A DNA stretch of 64,000 nucleotides, from the NCBI RefSeq assembly GCF_004114425.1, contig NZ_RDQF01000017.1:85400-149399 (forward strand), written 5' to 3'. The DNA comes from Bradyrhizobium vignae. GTDB taxonomy: Bacteria > Pseudomonadota > Alphaproteobacteria > Rhizobiales > Xanthobacteraceae. The position numbers and the translations under genes were made by a program. The notes beneath the pieces were generated by a model. The model made no database searches and was not told the DNA's origin. It saw only the letters and a list, made by a program, of their open reading frames with translations. Below, one piece after another: positions 6,962 through 15,787 of this stretch; the first letter of the stretch is position 1, and each line of letters begins with the position of its first letter.

Positions 6962-8491
6962 ATGGGCGAAATTCGCAACTTCAGATCCGGAAATCAGGAT
7001 GAGCCGCCGCCGCACGGCGCAATGCCTCGTCGTCTCGCCGCGATCATCGTCGGCGACATCGCCTCCTACAGCCGGTTGATGCAGGCCGACGAGGAAGGCA
7101 CGCATGCTCGCGTCAAGCGGATCGAGCGAGATCTCATCCAGCCCAGCATCATCGAACACCATGGAAGCCTGGTGAAGACGACCGGCGACGGCTTCATCGC
7201 CATTTTCGACAGTCCCGTGGAGGCCGTTCGATGCAGCATCGTCATCCAGCAAAATCTCGTCGCTCGCAACGCTTCGGTTCCCAAGCATTCCCGGCTCGAA
7301 TATCGGATTGGCGTCAATCTCGGCGACGTCATCGTGGAGCCGGACGACATCTATGGTGACGGCGTCAACATCGCCACGCGTATCGAGGGCATCGCGGAGC
7401 CGGGGCAGGTCTACATCTCCGGCGCGATCTACGAGCAGATCAAGCACAAGATCGTGTGCGGCTATGAGTCGCTCGGCGACCGCAAGGTCAAGAACATCAC
7501 CGATCCCGTGCGCGTCTATCGCGTGCTGCCGGATGCAGATGCCGTCGGCAGGACAAGAAGCCGGCGCGAGAACGCGCTGATCTTTTTCCTGGCCGTCACG
7601 CTGCTCGTCATTGCCGCCGGCGCACTCTGGTATTTGCTGGCACAGCCGCAAGGCAGGGGCGGCCAGCAGGTCGCAGCGCCCGCCGTCTCTCCGGCGCCAT
7701 CCCCGGTCCCGCAAGCTCTGCCGCGCGAAGCCGCGACGCAGGCGCCGCAACCATCTCCTTCATTGGCGTCGGCGCCTTCATCGCCCGCACCGGCGCCGAG
7801 CCCGTCCTCGACACCGCTGCGCGAGCCCGAAATGATCGCCATTCGCGGCGGCAGTTTCGCGATGGGAAGCAACGACGATCCGACCGAGCGTCCCGTGCAC
7901 CAGGTCACGATCAAGCCGTTCTCGATCGGAAAATATCCGGTGACCGTGCAGGAGTGGAACGAATGTGCGGCTGCGAAGGCGTGCTCCTTCACGGCCACCG
8001 GCAAGGACGATGCGCCGGTCAGCAATGTGAGCTGGACTGATGCGCAGCAATATGCCGCCTTTCTGTCGCAGGCGACGAAAAAGCAGTACCGGCTCCCGAG
8101 CGAGGCCGAATGGGAATACGCAGCCCGCGGCGGTACGCAAACGAAGTATTGGTGGGGCGACAAGCTCCAGCCGGGCATGGCCGGATGCAAGGATTGCGGC
8201 GACCTCGCGGCCGAGCAGCCGGCGAAGGTAGGCAGATTCAAGCCCAATCCATTCGGCCTCTACGACATGGGCGGCGGCGTCGACCAATGGGTCGAGGATT
8301 GCTGGCACAAGAATTACCAGGGCGCGCCCGTCGACGGCTCGGCATGGACCGGCGGCGACTGCTCATCGCACGTCCTGCGCTCGGGCTCCTGGAAGAACGA
8401 TTCGAGATACGTGCGGCCGTCCAACCGCGATGGCTATGATACCAATGTTCGTTACCCGACGCATGGATTCCGTGTCGCGCTCAGTCCTTAG
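6962..8491 (+). CDS. Membrane-anchored class III adenylate/guanylate cyclase with C-terminal FGE/sulfatase-modifying-like domain
   Basis: 509 residues. Class III cyclase catalytic domain at about 21-190: RRLAAIIVGDIASYSR (metal Asp32), KTTGDGFIAIF (Asp76), NIATRIEGIAEPGQVYIS (Asn136 and Arg140), so the main catalytic residues are present. One membrane helix at about 205-227 (ALIFFLAVTLLVIAAGALWY), then a Pro/Ala/Ser linker at 228-288. An FGE/SUMF1-like domain fills 289-507 (IRGGSFAMGS, RLPSEAEWEYAARGG, NPFGLYDMGG, WVEDCW, LRSGSW). The active-site cysteine pair of true formylglycine-generating enzymes is absent after RSGSW, so this domain is more likely a binding or sensor module. The start could also be the ATG at 7022. 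Confidence 0.85.
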   Translation: MGEIRNFRSGNQDEPPPHGAMPRRLAAIIVGDIASYSRLMQADEEGTHARVKRIERDLIQPSIIEHHGSLVKTTGDGFIAIFDSPVEAVRCSIVIQQNLVARNASVPKHSRLEYRIGVNLGDVIVEPDDIYGDGVNIATRIEGIAEPGQVYISGAIYEQIKHKIVCGYESLGDRKVKNITDPVRVYRVLPDADAVGRTRSRRENALIFFLAVTLLVIAAGALWYLLAQPQGRGGQQVAAPAVSPAPSPVPQALPREAATQAPQPSPSLASAPSSPAPAPSPSSTPLREPEMIAIRGGSFAMGSNDDPTERPVHQVTIKPFSIGKYPVTVQEWNECAAAKACSFTATGKDDAPVSNVSWTDAQQYAAFLSQATKKQYRLPSEAEWEYAARGGTQTKYWWGDKLQPGMAGCKDCGDLAAEQPAKVGRFKPNPFGLYDMGGGVDQWVEDCWHKNYQGAPVDGSAWTGGDCSSHVLRSGSWKNDSRYVRPSNRDGYDTNVRYPTHGFRVALSP

Positions 8492-8507
8492 GTCTGGAGT
8501 AGGTTTG

Positions 8508-8972
8508 ATGAAAATCATTCGCTGCGCCGCGCTGGCAGCGGCGCTCGCATTGCTGCCCATCGTTCTGCTGCCAAGCGCTGCTTACTCTCAGGGCAAGACC
8601 GCTCCCAAGGACGCCAAGCTCTATTTCATCACCCCGCAGGACGGCCAGAAGGTCCGTGGTGGCTTCTGGGTCCGGTTCGGTCTGCGCAATATGGGCGTGA
8701 CGCATGCCGGCGATGACTACCAGAATGCCGGTCATCACCATTTGCTGGTCGACGTCAACGACCCCATCGATACCAAGGAACCGATCCCGCAGGACAAGTC
8801 CCATCTGCATTTCGGAGCAGGGCAAACCGAAACGCTTCTCGAGCTTCCGCCCGGCACGCACACGCTGCAACTGGTGCTGGGCGATGCGAAGCACTATCCC
8901 TTCGATCCGCCCGTCGTGTCTGACAAGATCACCGTACGAGTCAGGCAGCCCGGTTCAGTGCGGCGCCGTTGA
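8508..8972 (+). CDS. Exported DUF4399 domain protein
   Basis: 154 residues from the ATG at 8508 (GGAG upstream). A signal peptide of about 27 residues ends at SAAYSQG. The mature part is DUF4399: LYFITPQDGQKVRGGFWVRF, GHHHLLVDV, LHFGAGQTETLLELPPGTHT and LQLVLGDAKHYPF. The His-rich GHHHLL and SHLHFG motifs suggest metal binding in the periplasm, but no activity is known. It starts 16 bp after the cyclase stop and may be co-transcribed. Its TGA abuts the stop of korB on the other strand (TGATCA at 8970-8975), so the two convergent genes have no space between them. Confidence 0.85.
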   Translation: MKIIRCAALAAALALLPIVLLPSAAYSQGKTAPKDAKLYFITPQDGQKVRGGFWVRFGLRNMGVTHAGDDYQNAGHHHLLVDVNDPIDTKEPIPQDKSHLHFGAGQTETLLELPPGTHTLQLVLGDAKHYPFDPPVVSDKITVRVRQPGSVRRR

Positions 8973-10028
8973 TCACCGCAGGCTGGCGTTGATCTTGTCC
9001 AGAACCGCCGAGCCTGGGCAGAGCGTGTCCGCTTCCAGCGTGTTGAGCGGGGTCTCGACCGTGTTGAGATGCTCGTGCAGATCTTCCGCATCGGGGTCGA
9101 CATAGAGCAGGCCGGTGACGATCTGCCCCTTGGCGGCGTGCCTCGCGAGGAAGGTCTGGGCTCCCAACCGGTCATGCGGATCGTAGTCGGCGTCGATCTT
9201 GCGCAGCGCGACCTTGCTGCCGTCGTGCTGCTCGACCACCTGCACCGTGCCCGGTGCGTAATCGACGGCGATCGGATCGCGGCTGACCAGCACGTCGAGC
9301 CGGTTCACGGCATCGTTGTGCTCGCGGACGTAGTCAAAACTCTTGGTCGAGCCGGCGTGGTTGTTGAATGCGATGCAGGGGCTGATGACGTCGATGAAGG
9401 ATGCGCCCTTGTGGCGGATCGCGGCCGCGATCAGCGGCACCAGCTGGGCCTTGTCGCCGGAGAATGAGCGCGCGACGAAGGTTGCGCCCAGCTGCAGCGC
9501 GATCGCGACGAGGTCGATGGCGTTGTCGGTGTTGGTGACGCCCTTCTTGCTCTTGGAGCCGCGGTCGGCGGTGGCCGAGAACTGGCCCTTGGTCAGGCCG
9601 TACACGCCGTTGTTCTCGACGATATAGGTCATGTTGACGCCGCGCCGGATCGAATGCGCGAACTGGCCGAAGCCGATCGAGGCGGAATCGCCGTCGCCGG
9701 AGACGCCGAGATAGATCAAATCGCGGTTGGCGAGGTTGGCGCCGGTCAGCACGCTGGGCATGCGGCCGTGAACGGAGTTGAAGCCGTGCGAATTGCCGAG
9801 GAAATAGTCCGGCGTCTTCGACGAGCAGCCGATGCCGGAGATCTTCGCCACCCGGTGCGGCTCGATCGAGAGCTCATAACAGGCCTCGATGATCGAGGCC
9901 GTGATCGAGTCGTGGCCGCAGCCCGCGCACAGCGTCGAGATCTTGCCCTCGTAGTCGCGATGCGTGTAGCCGAGCTCATTCTTCTTCAGGCCGGGATGAT
10001 GGAATTTCGGCTTGGCGATATAGGTCAT
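8973..10028 (-). CDS. korB: 2-oxoacid:ferredoxin oxidoreductase, beta subunit (thiamine diphosphate)
   Basis: 351 residues from the ATG at 10028. It has the KorB pattern: CAGCGHDSI and GIGCSS plus a later SPCIAFNNHAG supply four cysteines for a [4Fe-4S] cluster, and GDGDSASIGFGQFAHSIRRG with ENNGVYGLTKGQ binds thiamine diphosphate and Mg. Family knowledge: with KorA it oxidatively decarboxylates 2-oxoglutarate (or another 2-oxoacid) with CoA to acyl-CoA, reducing ferredoxin, and can run in reverse. It follows korA by 130 bp, which holds a repeat. The substrate cannot be fixed by sequence reading alone; 2-oxoglutarate is most likely. Confidence 0.88.
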   Translation of the reverse strand: MTYIAKPKFHHPGLKKNELGYTHRDYEGKISTLCAGCGHDSITASIIEACYELSIEPHRVAKISGIGCSSKTPDYFLGNSHGFNSVHGRMPSVLTGANLANRDLIYLGVSGDGDSASIGFGQFAHSIRRGVNMTYIVENNGVYGLTKGQFSATADRGSKSKKGVTNTDNAIDLVAIALQLGATFVARSFSGDKAQLVPLIAAAIRHKGASFIDVISPCIAFNNHAGSTKSFDYVREHNDAVNRLDVLVSRDPIAVDYAPGTVQVVEQHDGSKVALRKIDADYDPHDRLGAQTFLARHAAKGQIVTGLLYVDPDAEDLHEHLNTVETPLNTLEADTLCPGSAVLDKINASLR

Positions 10029-10051
10029 GCGAGCACCTGAAATTTCCGCGG

Positions 10052-10138
10052 CGTCATGGCCGGGCTTGTCCCGGCCATCCACCTCTTGGCCAGGAGAAAG
10101 AAAGGCGTGGATGCCCGGCTCAAGCCCGGGCATGACGG
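10052..10138. repeat. Intergenic palindromic repeat family B
   Basis: CGTCATGGCCGGGCTTGTCCCGGCCATCCAC at the left is mirrored by GTGGATGCCCGGCTCAAGCCCGGGCATGACG at the right. Each half is itself a GC-rich hairpin. It lies between korA and korB and could act on read-through or mRNA stability. This palindrome type is widespread in alphaproteobacterial intergenic DNA (general knowledge). Confidence 0.75.
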
Positions 10139-10158
10139 ACGAGAGCGCAAGGTGTTGT

Positions 10159-12006
10159 TCATGACACGGCCTTGCGGAGCGGGGTCACCTTGAGGTGATC
10201 CTGGTGGTCGCCAATGGTTTTCGCGATGAAGCGGGCGGTGATCGGCGTGCCGTCGTAATGCACGATCGGCACGAGCCGGACGGGATCGATGCCGTTCTCA
10301 TTGACGATCAGCTGCCGCAGCTGGCTGTCGCGGTTCTGCTCGACCACGTAGACGAAGTCGTGCTCGGCGAGGAAGCTCGCCACGCTCGAATGGAACGGGA
10401 AGGCGCGGATGCGCAGGCGGTCCAGCTGATGCCCGCGCGCCTCCAAAAGTCCGATCGCCTCATCCATCGCCGGGGAGGTCGAGCCGAAATAGATCACGCC
10501 GTATTTCGTCGGCCGTTCCGCATTGGCCTGCAGCGGCCGCGGCACCAGGTCCTGCGCGGTCTCGAACTTGCGCACCAGGCGCTGCATGTTGTCGGCGTAG
10601 ACCGTGCCTTCCTCGGAATAGCGCGCATAGCGATCACGCGAGGTGCCGCGCGTGAAATAGGAGCCCTTGGTCGGGTGCGTGCCGGGATAGGTGCGGTAGG
10701 GAATGCCGTCACCGTCGACGTCGAGATAGCGGCCGAAGTCGCGGCCCTCCTCCAGCATCTCCGCGGTCATGATCTTGCCGCGGTCATATTGCCGGGCATC
10801 GTCCCACTTCAACGGGCGGCAGAGCCGGTGGTTCATGCCGATGTCGAGGTCGAGCATCAGGAAGATGGTGGTCTGCAGCCGGTCGGCGAGATCGAACGCG
10901 GCGGCCGCGAACTCGAACGCTTCGGCCGGATCTTCCGGGAACAGCAGCACATGCTTGGTGTCGCCATGGGAAGCATAGGCGCAGGCGATGATGTCGCATT
11001 GCTGGGTGCGCGTCGGCATGCCCGTGGAGGGGCCGGCACGCTGGATATTCATGATCACCGCCGGAATCTCGGCGAAGTAGGAGAGGCCGATGAACTCCGT
11101 CATCAGCGAGATGCCGGGGCCTGAGGTCGCGGTGAAGGCGCGGGCGCCGTTCCAGGAGGCGCCGATGACGATGCCGATCGAGGCCAGCTCGTCCTCGCCC
11201 TGCACGATCGCGTATTTCGCCTTGCCGGTTTCCGGATCGTGCCGGTACTTCTTGCAATGGGCGGTGAAGGCCTCCGCCACCGACGAGGACGGCGTGATCG
11301 GATACCACGCGCACACCGTGGCGCCGCCATAGACGGCGCCGAGCGCGGCGGCGCTGTTGCCCTCGATGAAGATGCGGTCGCCGACCTTGTCGGACTTCTT
11401 TACCCGCAGCCCGATCGGACATTTCAAATTCTGCAGCGCCCAGTCGCGGCCGAGATGCAGCGCATGGACGTTGGAGGAGAGCAGCTTCTCCTTGCCCTTG
11501 TACTGCTCGCCGATCAGCTGCTCGATCAGCTTCGGGTCCATGTCGAGCAGCGCACTGAGCGCGCCCAAATAGATGATGTTCTTGAACAGCTGGCGCTGGC
11601 GCGGATCAGTGTAGGTCGAGTTGGTGATGGCGGTGAGTGGCACGCCGATCACGGTGATGTCGTCGCGGAACTTGGTCGACGGCATCGGCTTGGTGGAATC
11701 GTAGAACAGGTAACCGCCGGGCTCGATGCCGGCGACGTCCTTGTCCCAGGTCTGCGGGTTCATCGCCACCATCATGTCGACGCCGCCGCGGGCGCCGAGA
11801 TGACCGGCCTCCGTCACCCGTACCTCGTACCAGGTCGGCAGGCCCTGGATGTTGGAGGGGAAGATGTTGCGCGGGCTCACGGGGACGCCATGGCGCAGGA
11901 TCGCGCGCGCGAACATCTCGTTGGCGCTGGCCGACCCCGAGCCGTTGACGTTGGCGAAGCGGACGACGAAGTCGTTTACGCTGCTGATCGGCTTTTTGTC
12001 GGGCAT
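10159..12006 (-). CDS. korA: 2-oxoacid:ferredoxin oxidoreductase, fused gamma-alpha subunit
   Basis: 615 residues from the ATG at 12006, chosen because MPDKKPISSVNDFVVRFANV begins the conserved gamma domain. The gamma domain covers about 1-190 (GSGSASANEMFARAILRHG, EAGHLGARGGVDMMVAMN). The alpha domain follows (GNSAAALGAVYGG, WYPITPSSSVAEAF, TSGPGISLMTEFIG, QRAGPSTGMPTRTQQ), ending with the YVVEQNRDSQLRQL block. The start lies inside the end of the upstream oxidoreductase gene (31 bp overlap), indicating translational coupling. The gamma-alpha fusion plus separate beta is the usual two-subunit KOR form. Confidence 0.9.
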   Translation of the reverse strand: MPDKKPISSVNDFVVRFANVNGSGSASANEMFARAILRHGVPVSPRNIFPSNIQGLPTWYEVRVTEAGHLGARGGVDMMVAMNPQTWDKDVAGIEPGGYLFYDSTKPMPSTKFRDDITVIGVPLTAITNSTYTDPRQRQLFKNIIYLGALSALLDMDPKLIEQLIGEQYKGKEKLLSSNVHALHLGRDWALQNLKCPIGLRVKKSDKVGDRIFIEGNSAAALGAVYGGATVCAWYPITPSSSVAEAFTAHCKKYRHDPETGKAKYAIVQGEDELASIGIVIGASWNGARAFTATSGPGISLMTEFIGLSYFAEIPAVIMNIQRAGPSTGMPTRTQQCDIIACAYASHGDTKHVLLFPEDPAEAFEFAAAAFDLADRLQTTIFLMLDLDIGMNHRLCRPLKWDDARQYDRGKIMTAEMLEEGRDFGRYLDVDGDGIPYRTYPGTHPTKGSYFTRGTSRDRYARYSEEGTVYADNMQRLVRKFETAQDLVPRPLQANAERPTKYGVIYFGSTSPAMDEAIGLLEARGHQLDRLRIRAFPFHSSVASFLAEHDFVYVVEQNRDSQLRQLIVNENGIDPVRLVPIVHYDGTPITARFIAKTIGDHQDHLKVTPLRKAVS

Positions 12007-13775
12007 GTCGAACCTGCGTGAGTCATCTCGATGAAATACTTCTGCATGTCCCAGGCTCCGGTGGGACAACGCTCGGCGCAAAGCCCGCAATGCAGGCAGA
12101 CATCCTCGTCCTTCACCATCACGCGCCCGGTCTTGAGGTCGCTGGATACGTAGAGGTCCTGATCCGGATGCAGTGAGGGCGCCTTCAGGCGCTGGCGCAA
12201 ATCGCTTTCCTCGCCGTTACCCGTGAAGGTGATGCAATCCATCGGGCAGATGTCGGCGCAGGCGTCGCACTCGATGCAGAGCGAGGTCGAGAACACGGTC
12301 TGCACGTCGCAGTTCAGGCAGCGATGCGCTTCGCCCAGCGCAAGCTTGACGTCATAGCCGAGCTCGACCTCGGCGCGGATGTCCTTCAGCGCAACGACCT
12401 TGTCGCGATGCGGCACCTTGAAGCGCTTGTCGATCGAGATGTCGTTGTCATAGCTCCATTCGTGGATGCCCATCTTCTGTGAGGAGATTTGCACCTCCGG
12501 GAGCGGACGCTCACCGATGTCCTCGCCTGACAGCATCTTGTGGATCGACAGCGCGGCGTCATGGCCGTGCGCGACCGCCCAGATGATGTTCTTCGGACCG
12601 AACGCGGCATCGCCGCCGAAGAACACTTTCGGATTGGTCGATGCAAAGGTCTTGGGATCGACCTTCGGCATGTGCCATTTGTCGAACTCGATGCCGCAAT
12701 CCTGCTCGATCCAAGGGAAGGCGTTCTCCTGGCCGACCGCGACCAGCACATCGTCGCATGCGAAGGTCTGGTCCGGCTCGCCCGAGGGAACGAGGTTGCG
12801 GCGGCCCTTGGCGTCGTACTCGGCCTTCACCTTCTGGAACGTGACGCCGGTGAGCTTGCCGTTCTCGTGCACGAAGGCGACGGGGACCAGGAAATTGAGG
12901 ATCGGAATGTCCTCATGGATCGCATCCTCCTTTTCCCAGGGCGAGGCCTTCATCTCCTCGAAGCCGGAGCGCACGATCACCTTGACGTCCTCGCCGCCGA
13001 GACGGCGCGCGGTGCGGCAGCAATCCATTGCGGTGTTGCCGCCGCCGAGCACGATCACGCGCTTGCCGATCTTGTCGACATGGCCGAACGAGACCGAGGC
13101 CAGCCATTCGATGCCGATATGAATGTTGCTTGCTGCCTCTTTCCGGCCGGGAATGTCGAGCTCGCGGCCGCGCGGCGCGCCGGAGCCGACGAAGATCGCG
13201 TCGTACTTCTCTGCAAGCAGCGACCTCATGCTGTCGATGCGGTGGCCGCCCTTGAAGTCGACGCCGAGAGCCAGGATGTAGCCGGTCTCCTCGTCGATCA
13301 CGGAGTTGGGCAGGCGGAATTTCGGGATCTGCGTCCGCATCATGCCGCCGGCTTCCGGATCGGCATCGAACACGGTGCAGTGATAGCCGAGCGGCGCGAG
13401 ATCGCGCGCCACCGTCAGCGAGGCAGGGCCGCCGCCAACGAGCGCGACACGCTTGCCGTTCGTCGGCACGGGCTTCGGCAGGCGCTGCCTGATGTCGTCC
13501 TTGAAGTCGGCGGCGACGCGCTTGAGGCGGCAGATCGCCACCGGATTCTCCTCGACGCGTCCGCGGCGGCACGCCGGCTCGCAGGGACGATCGCAGGTGC
13601 GTCCCAGAATTCCGGGAAACACGTTCGATTTCCAATTGATCATGTAGGCATCGCTGTAGCGGCCTTGTGCGATCAGTCGGATGTATTCGGGAACCGGGGT
13701 GTGCGCAGGACAGGCCCACTGGCAATCGACCACTTTGTGAAAGTAGTCGGGGGCCGCGATATCGGTCGGTTTCAT
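11976..13775 (-). CDS. GltD-like FAD/NAD(P)H oxidoreductase with C-terminal ferredoxin domain
   Basis: 599 residues. The N-terminal Fe-S region has CQWACPAHTPVPEYI and CDRPCEPACRRG as in glutamate synthase small subunits. FAD-binding GGGPASLTVARDLAPLGYH and NAD(P)-binding VLGGGNTAMDCCRTARRLGG follow. The C-terminus adds a two-cluster ferredoxin unit, CIECDACADICPMDCITF and CLHCGLCAERCPTGAWDM. No glutamate synthase large subunit is adjacent; korA overlaps its 3' end by 31 bp. The likely role is to pass electrons between the KorAB ferredoxin site and NAD(P)(H) (inference). The 3' end of the gene encodes the korA start region in another frame. Confidence 0.85.
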   Translation of the reverse strand: MKPTDIAAPDYFHKVVDCQWACPAHTPVPEYIRLIAQGRYSDAYMINWKSNVFPGILGRTCDRPCEPACRRGRVEENPVAICRLKRVAADFKDDIRQRLPKPVPTNGKRVALVGGGPASLTVARDLAPLGYHCTVFDADPEAGGMMRTQIPKFRLPNSVIDEETGYILALGVDFKGGHRIDSMRSLLAEKYDAIFVGSGAPRGRELDIPGRKEAASNIHIGIEWLASVSFGHVDKIGKRVIVLGGGNTAMDCCRTARRLGGEDVKVIVRSGFEEMKASPWEKEDAIHEDIPILNFLVPVAFVHENGKLTGVTFQKVKAEYDAKGRRNLVPSGEPDQTFACDDVLVAVGQENAFPWIEQDCGIEFDKWHMPKVDPKTFASTNPKVFFGGDAAFGPKNIIWAVAHGHDAALSIHKMLSGEDIGERPLPEVQISSQKMGIHEWSYDNDISIDKRFKVPHRDKVVALKDIRAEVELGYDVKLALGEAHRCLNCDVQTVFSTSLCIECDACADICPMDCITFTGNGEESDLRQRLKAPSLHPDQDLYVSSDLKTGRVMVKDEDVCLHCGLCAERCPTGAWDMQKYFIEMTHAGSTCPTKSRSAA

Positions 13776-14013
13776 TCCTACCCTGTCCGCCCAGGCTCAA
13801 AGGACCCGGCGGCCTCTTCTTGAGCTTGGCGAACGCTTAACGCGCGTCGATCTGGTTTCTGAATGACGTCATTAGGTTAGCTTATTAGAACCACTCCGAA
13901 GTACAACGGCAAATTTGCGCGCTTCCGCTCTTTCATGGGAGCCAAGCGCGCACAGCATCAATGGCCGCACGCAATGTGCGTGCGGTGCAACATGCTGCGA
14001 TGGGGATGCGGGT

Positions 14014-14691
14014 TCAGCTGCGTGCGATATCGCTCTTCGCGAGGTCCCACATCAGGCAATAGGTGCCGACGGAGATCGGAAGCGGGAAGGGCGCCGCAGC
14101 CGGACCGGTGAAGCGCTCGGCGATGACGGCGGAGACCGCGCCGACATGCGTGCCGTCGATCAGCACGAACCAGTCGCGCGCGCCCTCGTTGCGCGCCGCC
14201 GGTATTTCCGCCGTTGCACCCGACAATTCCGGTTCGCTTTCGAGCAGATGCATCGAGATGATGCCGTCGCGCTCGTCCGGCGTCAGTCTGTCTTGCAGTG
14301 CATCACGCCAGGACGCTGCATTGTCGGGCGTCGGCCGCAGCCGTACAACGCCGAGCGCAGCGCCGCGTCCGGTGCCCTTGCTGATCGTGATGCGTGCGAC
14401 GACCCGGAGCATGTCCTTGAAGCGCGCCATGGTCTGCCGCGACCAGTCGGTCGGGTTCGCGAGCCGCGCCTTGTAGGCGGGACTGTCGAGCACGTCGAGC
14501 CTCGCGGTCGAGTACAGGCACAGATATTTGGGATTGGCGGCATGCGCGACATAGCGCCGCGCTTCGAGGAATCCGTCGATCGCGACACGCTCTTCCAGAT
14601 GCTCGCGATCATACCAGCGGTTGAAATCGATCTCATCGGCGGCGTCAATATTCATCGACGTCAGCAGCATGCCTTTCCCGGCGAGCGGCAT
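14014..14691 (-). CDS. DUF4286-like dimeric alpha-beta barrel protein
   Basis: 225 residues from the ATG at 14691, with GGAAGGAC just upstream. The first half has the pattern seen in DUF4286/EthD-like barrels: DEIDFNRWYDREHLEERVAIDGF, EARRYV and KYLCLYSTARLDVLDSPAY. The second half appears to repeat the barrel more loosely. Such proteins are small cytoplasmic proteins, sometimes tied to degradation of organic compounds, with no assigned reaction. No functional neighbour: a repeat element separates it from the iminopeptidase/pqq operon, and the 238-bp region before it contains nothing I can name. Confidence 0.65.
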   Translation of the reverse strand: MPLAGKGMLLTSMNIDAADEIDFNRWYDREHLEERVAIDGFLEARRYVAHAANPKYLCLYSTARLDVLDSPAYKARLANPTDWSRQTMARFKDMLRVVARITISKGTGRGAALGVVRLRPTPDNAASWRDALQDRLTPDERDGIISMHLLESEPELSGATAEIPAARNEGARDWFVLIDGTHVGAVSAVIAERFTGPAAAPFPLPISVGTYCLMWDLAKSDIARS

Positions 14692-14710
14692 TGTTCTTGT
14701 CCTTCCATGC

Positions 14711-14795
14711 TAGCCCCTCATGGTGAGGAGCGCGTCTCTCGGCCTTCATCCTTCGAGACGCGCGCGAAGGGCGCGCTCCTCAGGATGAGGGGCTA
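14711..14795. repeat. Intergenic palindromic repeat family C
   Basis: Ends TAGCCCCTCATGGTGAGGAGCG and CGCTCCTCAGGATGAGGGGCTA are near-perfect complements. The centre holds CCTTCGAGACGCGCGCGAAGG, itself a hairpin. It lies between two leftward genes, 3' of the prolyl iminopeptidase gene and thus at the end of the pqq operon. Confidence 0.75.
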
Positions 14796-14800
14796 GATCC

Positions 14801-15787
14801 TTATCGCGGAATCTTCGAAGCAAGGTCGGCGATCGACTTCATGACGGCATCCCTCACGCCGCCATCATAAAGCGAATGTCCGGCCTCTTCCACGATGCGA
14901 AGCTCGGAACCGGACCAGACTTTCGCAAGGGCCTGGGACGTCGCGGGAGGACACAACAGATCATAGCGCCCCTGCACGATAATGCCGGGAATGCCTTCGA
15001 GCCGGCCCGCGTTTCGCAGCAGCTGGTTTTCGCTCATGAAGCTGTCGTTGACGAAATAATGCGCCTCCATGAACGGCGTCGCCGGCAGCGTCCGCCACAC
15101 GTTCAGCGAGGCCAGGTCCAGCCGTGTCTTTGCGGGCTTGTGCTCCGAGAGCGTGCGCTCGGTGTCGTGCCAGGCCTTCGCCGCCGGGCCGTGCACGGCC
15201 GGATCGGCATCGAGGATGCGGCGCCAATAGGCCTCCACCGGCCGGTCGCGTTCTTCCCGAGGCAGCGCGCTGAGGAAATCCTCGTACAACGCGGGATGGA
15301 ATTGCGACAGGCGCGAGGTGAAGGCCGTCTCGACCTCGGCCCGCGTGCCGAGAAACGTCGCGCGCAGCGCGATGCCCGACACGCGCTCGGGGTGCGCTTC
15401 GGCATAAGCCAGTGCCAGCGTCGCACCCCAGGAGCCGCCGACCACGATCCAGCGCTCGAATCCGAACTTTTCGCGGATCTTCTCCATGTCCGAGATCAGG
15501 TGCGCGGTGGTGTTGTGCGCGCGCGATCCCTTGGGACGGCTGCGGCCGCAGCCGCGCTGGTCGAACAGCACGGCGCAGAAGCGATCGGGATCGAACAGCC
15601 GGCGATGGTCGGGCTGGCAGCCGCTGCCGGGCCCGCCATGCAGATAGACCGCAGGGATTCCGTCCGCGCGCCCGATGCTCTCGATATAGAGCTCATGGCC
15701 GTCGCCGACGTCGAGCATGTCCGCGGTCAGCGGCGCAAAAGGATCGGCGCGCCTGATCGAGCTGGCTGCGTCGGCGTCAGGCGTCAT
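14801..15787 (-). CDS. pip: Prolyl iminopeptidase (alpha/beta hydrolase), last gene of the pqq operon
   Basis: 328 residues from the ATG at 15787, typical for the family (about 310-330). YLHGGPGSGCQPDHRRLFDP forms the oxyanion region, LFDQRGCGRSRP follows, and the nucleophile elbow is VVGGSWGATLALAYAE (Ser in GGSWGAT). Asp in VQGRYDLLCP and His in EEAGHSLYDGG complete the triad. It removes N-terminal proline from peptides in the cytoplasm. Its start overlaps the pqqE stop by 11 bp, so it is translationally coupled to PQQ synthesis. It could help break down PqqA-derived peptide or simply be co-expressed (inference). Confidence 0.87.
   Translation of the reverse strand: MTPDADAASSIRRADPFAPLTADMLDVGDGHELYIESIGRADGIPAVYLHGGPGSGCQPDHRRLFDPDRFCAVLFDQRGCGRSRPKGSRAHNTTAHLISDMEKIREKFGFERWIVVGGSWGATLALAYAEAHPERVSGIALRATFLGTRAEVETAFTSRLSQFHPALYEDFLSALPREERDRPVEAYWRRILDADPAVHGPAAKAWHDTERTLSEHKPAKTRLDLASLNVWRTLPATPFMEAHYFVNDSFMSENQLLRNAGRLEGIPGIIVQGRYDLLCPPATSQALAKVWSGSELRIVEEAGHSLYDGGVRDAVMKSIADLASKIPR

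Noticed and set aside
12540..13823. Plus-strand open frame of 427 codons over the GltD-like gene
   Set aside because: The opposite-strand gene has unambiguous FAD, NAD(P) and Fe-S motifs; this frame has none.
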